12,118 nucleotides of DNA, taken from Cephalothrix spiralis. Lineage: Eukaryota; Nemertea; Palaeonemertea; Archinemertea; Cephalotrichidae. The notes under the pieces are model-generated. The model made no database searches. It worked only from the letters and a program-made list of their open reading frames with translations, and was not told the DNA's origin. A program made the translations under genes and the position numbers. The stretch covers positions 1-12,118 of the forward strand of contig JAUCNG010317735.1 in assembly GCA_032353305.1 (NCBI GenBank). The letters run 5' to 3'. Shown piece after piece: positions 5,866-12,118 of the stretch (the stretch's first letter is position 1; every line of letters starts with the position of its first letter).

Positions 5866-8800
5866 CTACTTAGTTTTTGGCTTTTTGGTAGATAATACCG
5901 TTTTAATCTGCTCTGGGGTAAATTTGCGTTTTTGGAGAAAATCTCTAATCATCTGTTTATCTAAAATATCAAATATACTGACGTAGCAATTGTCTGCTTC
6001 TGAAAAACCACGCCACGAAATTAGAAAATGGGGAATATTATCTACCACCTTATATTCAAGAATATCTTTAACGTAATATACGTCCGGTGCCAAAGCTTTT
6101 TTCTTCTTATCTGCTGCAGTTAGATGTATTGTTAAATCCGGTTGTGGAGCTGTTGTCTTTGTGACTGGTGGTTGGTCTTGAGCTGAAATTATATCATTAG
6201 AACAGGGTTGGGATTTATCATCCCTAAAGTAAAAAGGTTTCAATTGGTTAGAGTGGACAATAAAAGGGGGTTTAGAGTTATCCACTGGGACGATTCTATA
6301 ATTGACATCACTTGTCTTATCCAATATCAAATTTGGACCTATATATTTATTGTCAATTTTGCGACTGACAATATCTGGCCTATAGAGCCAACAATAATCT
6401 CCAGGACGATATGGGGGTGGTCTAGTATTGTGAGCTTTATCAAACCGTTGCTTCATTTCAGCTTGATGCGACCTAATATTCTTAGAGGCAACAGTATAGG
6501 CGATATTTAAACCTGTGATTAAATCGCCTAAGTATTGGTTTTTTGACAAAGCAATTCTTTCCTCAGGGTACAGACTTATGTCTATTGGTAATTTTGGAGT
6601 AGTACCGAACATCATGTAAAATGCAGAAAATTCTGTACTATTTTCATTAACTGAACTATTCCAAGCATATTGCAAGGGAGGTATGAACTTATCCCAGGAG
6701 TCTCTTTTCGAATGACAAAAGATAGACAAAGATTGCTTTATCTTAATGTTTTGATTCTCTGCGCATGCGTTAGTCTGTGGTCTGTATGGTGATGTAAAAC
6801 GTTGTTCTGACCCAATTAAAGCATTTAGATTTTTAAACAAAGTGGAAATGTAGTTACCTCCGTTATCGCTTTTTAGTACCGAAAAAATGCCAAAAACACA
6901 AATGATGTTTTCGTAAATGACTTTTGCAGTCATCTCGGCACTCTCGTTTTGAATTGGAAATATCTGGATAAACTTTGTAAAATTCTCAACCATTACTAAA
7001 CAATAGCGATTTCCGGTGTCTTTACATGTGGTAAAGGGTCCAGTAATGTCGGTATGCCAACAATGGCCTTTAATACCAGCAATTCTTTGTGCAATTAGGG
7101 GAGCTTTTGGTAAGTTCCTAGCTAATTTCCTAGCTGCGCACTTTTGACATGTTTTTACATAAAAAATTATATCACGAAACATAGAAGACCAACAATATTT
7201 TTGCTTAATTAAAAACATAGTTTTTATCTGTCCTAAATGTCCAGAGAGAGGGTCATCATGATGAGTTGCCATGATATCATTTTGCAAAACTTTAGGTACA
7301 ACAATAAGCATGCGAAGTTGCTTTTGACCATACCTCTCTTTTTCTATTTTCATTAAGAGTTCATTATCATCAATAACATATTGGTCTGAAGATAGTAAAA
7401 TTTTACGGGCCAATTTCGAGTCGGTGGGCAAAATGCCATCAGTAAGATATGAAAAATAATGTTTTAAAGTCGTATCCTGTCGTTGATATCGGACGAGGTC
7501 CGAAATTTCAAGATTTTCAGAGCTTATAGCCGTGACCTGTGGAATTCGACTTAAAGCATTAGCGTGGCCTATTTTCGGGCCAGGCACATATTTAATTTTG
7601 TAATTCATAGAAGAGAGGAATAAGGACCATCTAAAAAGTCTCTCATTGGTTGTATCTTTCAGAGAAGAGATGAAGGTGAGACCCTTATGGTCTGTCACTA
7701 GGACTATCTCAGCACCCCAGAAAAATAGCATATTATCTTTTAAGCATGCTATCATTGCATATGTTTCTTTTTCCGTTATACCCCAATTCAAAGCATGTCG
7801 CGGTAAAGATTTTGAGTAATAGAAAACTGGATGCATTTTCGAATCCGGACCAATCTGCTCAACTACACTACCGATGCATTTTTTCGATGCATCACTAGTT
7901 AACTGGAAAGGCTTAGTATAATCAGGATGAATTAAAATAGGAGCCTGACATAATTGTTCTTTGAGATAATCAAATGCCGATTGACACTCTTGTGTCCATT
8001 TCCATGGAACATCTTTCTTTAAGAGATCATAAAGAGGTTCACATATGATACTGAAATTTTTCATATAACGTCTATAGAAGGAGAAAAGACCAAGGGCTGA
8101 TTTCATTTCTTTAGGTGAGGTTGGGGCAGGGAAATGTTGAACTACAGCTATTTTGCTTTTACTTGGGTTTATGCCAAATGAACTTATCTCGAAACCGACA
8201 TAATCAATTGATTCTTGACAAATTTGAGATTTTTGAGATTTTAGAGTGAAACCTGCCTTTCCTAATATGTTTAATACTTTGGATATGTGTATGAAATGGT
8301 CAGAGATGGACCGACTGAACAGTAATAAATCGTCCATGTATACACATAGGAAGGACCACAGTCCTTGATTTAAAAACAATCTATCTAATAAGCTTTGCAA
8401 ACAATAAGGAGAAAGACGTAATCCTTGGGGTAGGGTATTAAAATGATATTGACCAGATCGAACAATGAAGGCTGTCTTATATCTATCAGAGGGGTGGAGA
8501 GGTAATTGCCAGAATGATGACAAAAAATCAAATGAAGTGAATACAATTGGTTTTTCTTTAGATACTTGAGCTAAAATGTCATTGACAAGAGGAACACTTT
8601 TGTATTTATTGTCAATTATCATACTATTTAGATGGCGATAATCTATGGTCAGTCGCCATGAGCCATTCTTTTTACGTACTAAACAAACACTACTAGCAAA
8701 AGGTGATTCACTTTCTGAAATAATACCTCTTTTTAATAAACTACGAACTTGTCGTTCAATTTCTTCGCTTCGTGCGGGAGAAGAAGGTCTTAATCTATGC

Positions 8801-10413
8801 CGAAAAGGTTGACCTTCAGTGTGAATATGATATTGCATGATATCTGTTCGTCCAATTTCATCATCATTATTGGCAAAAACATATCGATATTTAGCTAAAA
8901 TTTTCATTAATGCAAAACGCTCGGATTTGTCAAGACAAGATGACCTCAAGTCAACATCAGGTAAATCAAGTGCACCAGTACGTGAAGGTGTAATGTCAAA
9001 ATCATTTGGATCGAATTCAGGGGGATATTTGTAATTTGTTTTTGAGTTTTCAGGATGAGTAGAGTTAATTAGGGGAATTTGGGAATTGTTAGGATGAGGT
9101 TTAGGAAGAGAGGTAGACTCGGTAAATGATGCTAGATCTTGATTTTGATCTGAAGATGTTGGGTTTGGATCAGTTTGGGACTGAATTTGGTCTGAATAGA
9201 AATCTTCAGGATTAAGAACATCAATATAATCATTATCATCTGATATATGAAAATAACCAAAAGTCTGATTCTTATAGATAGGTATATTTTTACGGTGAGG
9301 ATTTAATACCAAAAGTGGAAAGGTCTGATCAAAAACTGTGACTAATTGTTTAGCAGCTAATAAATTTGTTTTAGAGGTAAAATTTGGTAGAGGTTCAAAA
9401 AGTCCGATAGTACCGTCCTCTACTGGATCAGTAAGACGACATTTTATGAATATTTTAGAATTTGATGGAATATGCATTTTGTCTGCATTGATTGATTTAA
9501 TGTCACCTGAAAAGTTTTTAACGTCTAAAAGTTGAATGGGGTCAGCATTATGAAGTGTCAAAGTATTAGAATCATAATCTAAATTTGCCTTGGTATTTTG
9601 TAAAAAGTCAAGACCTAAGATAACAGAATTATTCAAATTGTCTACAACATATGACTTGACAGTAAATGGCGAATTGCCCAATTTCAAGGAGAGATCTATA
9701 ACGCCTTTTAGTGTAAGTAGATCCCCGTTGGCTGTTTTTGCATCAGAATACTGACCAGGCCTTATTTGTTGAGAATTTAGGGAGGGTAATTTGTGAAAGA
9801 GTGCAGAATCTATCGCGGTTATCGCACTTCCCGAATCCACTAAACAGTCAACACGTTGGGATGGTAAATCATTGTCTTGGATAATTTCAGCTGCTATAAG
9901 ATTAGCTAATGAGCACATTAAAGGAATTGGAGGATCTTTTGATTGTTTGATATCAACATTAGGAGGGTTGGGTGAAGTCCCTTCAAAATATTTGGAGCTG
10001 GTCTTGGGTTGGGAAATATTATCAGCATTAATATGCAAAGTACTCTCGGGAAATAAAATATCAGTTTCAGTGTGCACACAATTAATATATCCATTAATAT
10101 GGACTAAGCCTTTATAGCTAAAAGAATGTATTTTTTGTCCAACCCGGAATATACACCCACAAAATAAAAGTAAAATCAATACCACAACATGAAATGTCTT
10201 AGAGATAAATAAATGAAATGATTGCATATGAGGTGTCGTGTTTTGTGAAATATTTGATATAAGGTCACTTATCAGTGAACCTTGATAACTTGAATTGGTT
10301 GGTAAATTAGAATTAACATCATTATCGAGTGAAGTGAAACATTGTTTTGATTTATTAGGTAGAGGGGGTGCAATAGCGTTAATGTATGATATAGCAGGTC
10401 TCTTACGGGCCAT
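5866..10413 (-). CDS. pol: Pol polyprotein: protease, reverse transcriptase, RNase H, integrase, chromodomain
   Basis: The 1515 residues are numbered from the first in-frame ATG; the true N-terminus is probably made by -1 frameshifting from gag, with 14 sense codons upstream after the slip site. Residues about 72-91 form a hydrophobic, membrane-like segment. Protease: LVDSGS (D193) and ILGLDF (265-270). RT, about 530-760: catalytic D629 in SFDF and YMDD at 692-695. RNase H, about 835-955: D841, E881/E883 and D908 are present, but the fourth position is Asn (N952 in HANALSR). Integrase: HHCC-type zinc domain with H1051/H1052, H1059, C1089 and C1092; DDE triad D1122, D1183, E1219 with exactly 35 residues between the last two; a GPY/F-like module at 1355-1362 (GPN) and VHSNQLKP. 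A chromodomain follows at about 1444-1498 with Y1446/Y1447, W1467 and F1470 as possible aromatic cage residues. No dUTPase is seen. The enzymes act in the particle and at integration. Confidence 0.97.
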   Translation of the reverse strand: MARKRPAISYINAIAPPLPNKSKQCFTSLDNDVNSNLPTNSSYQGSLISDLISNISQNTTPHMQSFHLFISKTFHVVVLILLLFCGCIFRVGQKIHSFSYKGLVHINGYINCVHTETDILFPESTLHINADNISQPKTSSKYFEGTSPNPPNVDIKQSKDPPIPLMCSLANLIAAEIIQDNDLPSQRVDCLVDSGSAITAIDSALFHKLPSLNSQQIRPGQYSDAKTANGDLLTLKGVIDLSLKLGNSPFTVKSYVVDNLNNSVILGLDFLQNTKANLDYDSNTLTLHNADPIQLLDVKNFSGDIKSINADKMHIPSNSKIFIKCRLTDPVEDGTIGLFEPLPNFTSKTNLLAAKQLVTVFDQTFPLLVLNPHRKNIPIYKNQTFGYFHISDDNDYIDVLNPEDFYSDQIQSQTDPNPTSSDQNQDLASFTESTSLPKPHPNNSQIPLINSTHPENSKTNYKYPPEFDPNDFDITPSRTGALDLPDVDLRSSCLDKSERFALMKILAKYRYVFANNDDEIGRTDIMQYHIHTEGQPFRHRLRPSSPARSEEIERQVRSLLKRGIISESESPFASSVCLVRKKNGSWRLTIDYRHLNSMIIDNKYKSVPLVNDILAQVSKEKPIVFTSFDFLSSFWQLPLHPSDRYKTAFIVRSGQYHFNTLPQGLRLSPYCLQSLLDRLFLNQGLWSFLCVYMDDLLLFSRSISDHFIHISKVLNILGKAGFTLKSQKSQICQESIDYVGFEISSFGINPSKSKIAVVQHFPAPTSPKEMKSALGLFSFYRRYMKNFSIICEPLYDLLKKDVPWKWTQECQSAFDYLKEQLCQAPILIHPDYTKPFQLTSDASKKCIGSVVEQIGPDSKMHPVFYYSKSLPRHALNWGITEKETYAMIACLKDNMLFFWGAEIVLVTDHKGLTFISSLKDTTNERLFRWSLFLSSMNYKIKYVPGPKIGHANALSRIPQVTAISSENLEISDLVRYQRQDTTLKHYFSYLTDGILPTDSKLARKILLSSDQYVIDDNELLMKIEKERYGQKQLRMLIVVPKVLQNDIMATHHDDPLSGHLGQIKTMFLIKQKYCWSSMFRDIIFYVKTCQKCAARKLARNLPKAPLIAQRIAGIKGHCWHTDITGPFTTCKDTGNRYCLVMVENFTKFIQIFPIQNESAEMTAKVIYENIICVFGIFSVLKSDNGGNYISTLFKNLNALIGSEQRFTSPYRPQTNACAENQNIKIKQSLSIFCHSKRDSWDKFIPPLQYAWNSSVNENSTEFSAFYMMFGTTPKLPIDISLYPEERIALSKNQYLGDLITGLNIAYTVASKNIRSHQAEMKQRFDKAHNTRPPPYRPGDYCWLYRPDIVSRKIDNKYIGPNLILDKTSDVNYRIVPVDNSKPPFIVHSNQLKPFYFRDDKSQPCSNDIISAQDQPPVTKTTAPQPDLTIHLTAADKKKKALAPDVYYVKDILEYKVVDNIPHFLISWRGFSEADNCYVSIFDILDKQMIRDFLQKRKFTPEQIKTVLSTKKPKTK

Positions 10414-10464
10414 ACCCGTTTGCTCAAACTGCGACCTTTCAGAATGAGCAGCACCTAGTTTAAA
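10396..10464 (-). promoter_or_regulatory. Programmed -1 ribosomal frameshift signal between gag and pol
   Basis: The transcribed strand carries T-TTA-AAC at 10464-10458 in the gag frame, the canonical XXXYYYZ heptamer UUUAAAC, with the gag stop UAG (10457-10455) as the very next codon. A -1 slip continues at CTA and enters the pol frame without a stop up to the first pol ATG at 10413. A plausible H-type pseudoknot follows after a 7-base spacer: stem 1 TGCTC (10450-10446) with GAGCA (10425-10421), and stem 2 AGGTC (10437-10433) with GACCT (10400-10396). A small ACGGG/CCCGT hairpin (10419-10405) would lie between. The heptamer and frames are seen directly; the fold is inferred from 5-bp complementarities. 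Confidence 0.85.
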
Positions 10465-11837
10465 TCAAAATTTGGAGAAGATGGAGCCCTTCGATCAGAT
10501 TGTCGAATTTCACAATCTCGGGCAAAATGGCCAGGATTAGAACAATAATCACAGATGCGATCCTGAATTGTCCCTAATCGTTGTCGGCACACGGCCCAAG
10601 TATGGCCATTGCGTTTACAATATTGACAAAATTTTGGACGACCTTGAGGTTGACCTTGGGATTGATCGCGGTTATTAAAGCCACGATTTTGATTGAAACT
10701 ACGATTTTGGTTAAAATTCTGTGATCGGTTCGAATTTTGAAAATTTGGTCGGCGATTTTGAAAATTTCGATCATTATTATTGTACCGATTTGGCTGGTTA
10801 TTAAAATTGGAAGAAGTGTTTGATCTAAATGGACGAAAATTTTGAGAATTATTATTATTTTGATACCTAGGGTTTGTATTAGAAAAATTGTCCCTATTAC
10901 GAGAGGGCGTAGACATCTCGGTTGAAATATTAAAAATTTGAGCTTTAAGATCACTACAATCAGAAGCCAACTTAACGACGGCCTCTGCAATAGTAACAGG
11001 ATTAATTGCATTGACTGTGGGGGCAGGAGTGGGATTAGAAATAGATGAAGGTAATTTTTCCATTGCTGCACATAATTTAGCGGCCCGTTCAACATCTGCT
11101 ACTGTCCTACAACCTTTACTGACAACAAATTTTCGAACATCCTCACGGAAACCTCTCATCATATAGTGCGCGCGATCTTCCGGTGAAAGGTTTAAGCGTG
11201 AGGCTAGTCGATTCATGCTTTCAATATAATCGTGAATAGATTCAGTAGGGCCTTGTCTTTTAGTATCTAAATCAAGACGTAAAATGTATATATCTTCAGG
11301 AGAATTATATTTATCATAAAATTTTTGTAATAAAACTCTATAATTAGCACGTTCATCGTTATCCAAATCATTCCAATAGTATGTAAACGCGTTATCTGTT
11401 AAAAAGAGGGGGAAAAATGAAACTTTATTCTCAATTGTCCAACCTTTAGCGGTTGCAAAAATATGAAATTTGCGAGCAAAATCCATAAAATCGTCGGTAG
11501 ATCGACCAGAAAATGGTTTTGGCTTCATGCCAGTATCAGTTATAGTACAGGTTTTTAATCTATCGGTCATTTGACGTAATCGTACTGCGATATCATCTGG
11601 GGGAGCTATATCAATTTCCGGGTCTGGGGAAGAGGAGGGGACTGGTCCACCAGTTTCAGAAGTTGGTAGAATAGGAGAAGCAGTAGTTGGGACTTGTGCT
11701 GCATTTCTGCGATTTGTGATCAATTCGCCTAATTGATCCCGAAATGTTCGACGTGGATTGGCAGTCGATGCTTCAGGGGGGGTAAAATTAAAGGTTAATG
11801 GTGGTATAATGTTGTTATCATGACCGCCAGCAGCCAT
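10455..11837 (-). CDS. gag: Gag structural polyprotein (capsid plus two CCHC zinc knuckles)
   Basis: This 460-residue protein would assemble the virus-like particle and package the RNA. Residues 1-95 are a Pro/Ser/Thr-rich linker-like N-terminus. Residues about 100-260 look like a Ty3/Gypsy capsid region: F-S-G-R-S at 109-113 is followed by an alternating aromatic/charged helical region that includes YYWNDLD and ends with an SMNRLASRL/YMMRGFREDVRKFV block typical of retrotransposon Gag. Residues about 313-400 are very rich in Asn, Gln, Arg and Phe, with repeated NFQN/FNQNR units, a disordered RNA-binding type of tract. Two CX2CX4HX4C knuckles follow (C404, C407, H412, C417 and C429, C432, H437, C442). 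The ATG at 11837 has a good context. The stop TAG directly follows a slippery heptamer, so some ribosomes would continue into pol. Confidence is high for the family and lower for the exact maturation products. Confidence 0.95.
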   Translation of the reverse strand: MAAGGHDNNIIPPLTFNFTPPEASTANPRRTFRDQLGELITNRRNAAQVPTTASPILPTSETGGPVPSSSPDPEIDIAPPDDIAVRLRQMTDRLKTCTITDTGMKPKPFSGRSTDDFMDFARKFHIFATAKGWTIENKVSFFPLFLTDNAFTYYWNDLDNDERANYRVLLQKFYDKYNSPEDIYILRLDLDTKRQGPTESIHDYIESMNRLASRLNLSPEDRAHYMMRGFREDVRKFVVSKGCRTVADVERAAKLCAAMEKLPSSISNPTPAPTVNAINPVTIAEAVVKLASDCSDLKAQIFNISTEMSTPSRNRDNFSNTNPRYQNNNNSQNFRPFRSNTSSNFNNQPNRYNNNDRNFQNRRPNFQNSNRSQNFNQNRSFNQNRGFNNRDQSQGQPQGRPKFCQYCKRNGHTWAVCRQRLGTIQDRICDYCSNPGHFARDCEIRQSDRRAPSSPNFDLN

Positions 11838-11931
11838 AATAAATGATGATAAAATGAATGAAATATGACAAAAATAGGGAAAATAGATAAATAGTGTTCA
11901 CTCGACAATGAAAATACAATAAAAACACGAT

Positions 11932-11964
11932 GAAAAAGGATAAAAAGGATAAAAAGAATAAATA
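11932..11964 (-). repeat. Short 9-base tandem repeat in the gag leader
   Basis: The plus strand shows about three copies of a taaaaagga-like unit; on the transcribed strand this is a repeated TCCTTTTTA pyrimidine-rich block. It sits between the splice donor and the gag ATG. It may be simple slippage sequence. No specific role is evident. Confidence 0.6.
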
Positions 11965-11970
11965 ATGTTG

Positions 11971-11982
11971 TGATACTTACCA
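11971..11982 (-). promoter_or_regulatory. Leader 5' splice site (major splice donor candidate)
   Basis: The minus strand reads TTG/GTAAGTAT, with the last exon base at 11981 and the intron starting at 11980. GTAAGT is the perfect metazoan donor consensus. It lies about 40 bases downstream of the PBS and about 140 bases upstream of the gag ATG, the usual place of a retroviral major donor. No ATG lies between the PBS and this donor, so spliced RNAs would start translation at the first ATG after the chosen acceptor. Confidence 0.65.
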
Positions 11983-12021
11983 AAATGAATAATAAAGCTG
12001 CAGGATAAACTTATGAGAGAT

Positions 12022-12039
12022 CAGTCCGGGTTCCCACCA
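12022..12039 (-). other. Candidate primer binding site for minus-strand DNA synthesis
   Basis: The minus strand reads TGGTGGGAACCCGGACTG. It begins with TGG, which pairs with the CCA tail of a tRNA, and lies upstream of gag where a PBS is expected. The GC-rich 18-mer stands out from its AT-rich surroundings. I cannot match it confidently to one tRNA isotype. It shares the first five bases and a CCxGAC-like core with the tRNA-Trp type PBS of CsRn1-like elements, but not a full match. Confidence 0.6.
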
Positions 12040-12040
12040 T

Positions 12041-12118
12041 ATATCACGACCCTTATTTTAGGATATCTGACGTGATCATCCACAGCAACAAAAACAACGA
12101 ACAGCGATTAAGTAGACT
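12041..12118 (-). repeat. Probable 3' end of the 5' LTR (R/U5 part), cut by the window edge
   Basis: Read on the minus strand, this stretch lies immediately upstream of the PBS-like 18-mer and ends in CGTGATATA, so by position it should be the end of the 5' LTR. It has no coding potential and contains a small inverted repeat (ATCACG/CGTGAT). The boundary is inferred from the PBS only: the matching LTR copy is not visible, and the end is not the usual CA. It could end at 12040 or a base or two further on. Confidence 0.5.

Larger units (their letters stand above)
11838..12021 (-). other. Untranslated leader between PBS and gag
   Basis: This is 184 bases of AT-rich sequence containing the splice donor and the 9-base tandem repeat. 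Reading frames here lack a convincing ATG start. A packaging signal would be expected in this region, but none can be recognised by eye. The gag ATG that ends it has A at -3 and G at +4, a good initiation context. Confidence 0.6.
1..12118 (-). mobile_element. Env-bearing Ty3/Gypsy-type LTR retroelement (endogenous-retrovirus-like) with two accessory genes
   Basis: The order PBS, gag, pol (protease-RT-RNase H-integrase-chromodomain), env is that of a Ty3/Gypsy-type retrovirus-like element; integrase after RNase H excludes Copia. Two further same-strand genes follow env: a cysteine-rich zinc protein and an SGNH hydrolase. All frames are open, and no stop or frameshift interrupts them other than the programmed one between gag and pol. 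About 12 kb of internal sequence is large for this class (usually 5-8 kb). The right edge holds a PBS-like site and the left edge a G-rich PPT-like site, so the window seems to cover the internal region plus fragments of both LTRs. The family cannot be named from sequence reading alone. Confidence 0.93.

Noticed and set aside
6208-6510. Plus-strand open frames inside pol and env (for example 6208-6510, 4066-4290, 9872-10117)
   Set aside because: Antisense shadows of strongly conserved coding sequence, with no recognisable domains.
5866-10413. dUTPase domain in Pol, as in some rotifer LTR elements
   Set aside because: No dUTPase motifs were found between the protease and RT or after integrase; the C-terminus is a chromodomain.
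10272-10454. Continuation of the gag frame past its stop (60 codons)
   Set aside because: Readthrough would give no recognisable domain, while the -1 frame leads directly into pol.
12041-12118. Direct match between the right end and the left 1 kb as an LTR pair
   Set aside because: Scanning by eye for cgaccc, ttaggata and gacgtgatcatcc gave only 7-8 base chance matches. The second LTR copy of this part is probably outside the window.

Overview
The window holds one nearly complete LTR retroelement of the Ty3/Gypsy type, read entirely on the minus strand and organised like an endogenous retrovirus. Window position 12118 is therefore the upstream end. The host is an AT-rich eukaryote, most likely an invertebrate animal, because an env gene with a furin site points to a metazoan. 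I cannot name the phylum. Lophotrochozoan-type hosts such as rotifers, flatworms or molluscs are only a guess, based on the known presence of esterase and env-like third genes in bdelloid rotifer LTR elements.

Layout in transcription order: a short piece of the probable 5' LTR (about 12041-12118); a primer-binding-site-like 18-mer starting TGG (12022-12039); a leader with a consensus splice donor (exon end at 11981); gag (11837-10455); a textbook -1 frameshift heptamer directly before the gag stop (10464-10458); pol (10413-5866) with protease, reverse transcriptase, RNase H, integrase and a C-terminal chromodomain; a 464-base spacer with candidate splice acceptors; env (5401-2729), a class I fusion-type glycoprotein; a small protein with eight zinc-binding-type cysteines (2637-2182); a 520-base AT-rich spacer; an SGNH/GDSL-type hydrolase (1658-1023); a long AT-rich non-coding tail; and a G-rich polypurine-tract candidate (about 131-123) that may mark the edge of the 3' LTR, which would run off the left end of the window.

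All five reading frames are open and the catalytic motifs are largely intact, so the copy looks young or under selection. The expression logic can be read from the sequence. Gag and Gag-Pol would come from the full-length RNA by -1 frameshifting. Env, the cysteine-rich protein and the hydrolase each have an AG acceptor with a pyrimidine tract at or within one base of their ATG, which suggests that they come from alternatively spliced messages sharing the leader donor. The combination of chromodomain, env, zinc protein and SGNH hydrolase in one element is the most unusual feature. Oddities include an Asp-to-Asn change at the fourth RNase H catalytic position, a hydrophobic segment at the N-terminus of Pol, and a long tail with a second membrane segment in Env.

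No tRNA, rRNA, CRISPR array or unrelated host gene was recognised. The two LTRs could not be aligned to each other, because only small non-overlapping parts would lie in the window.
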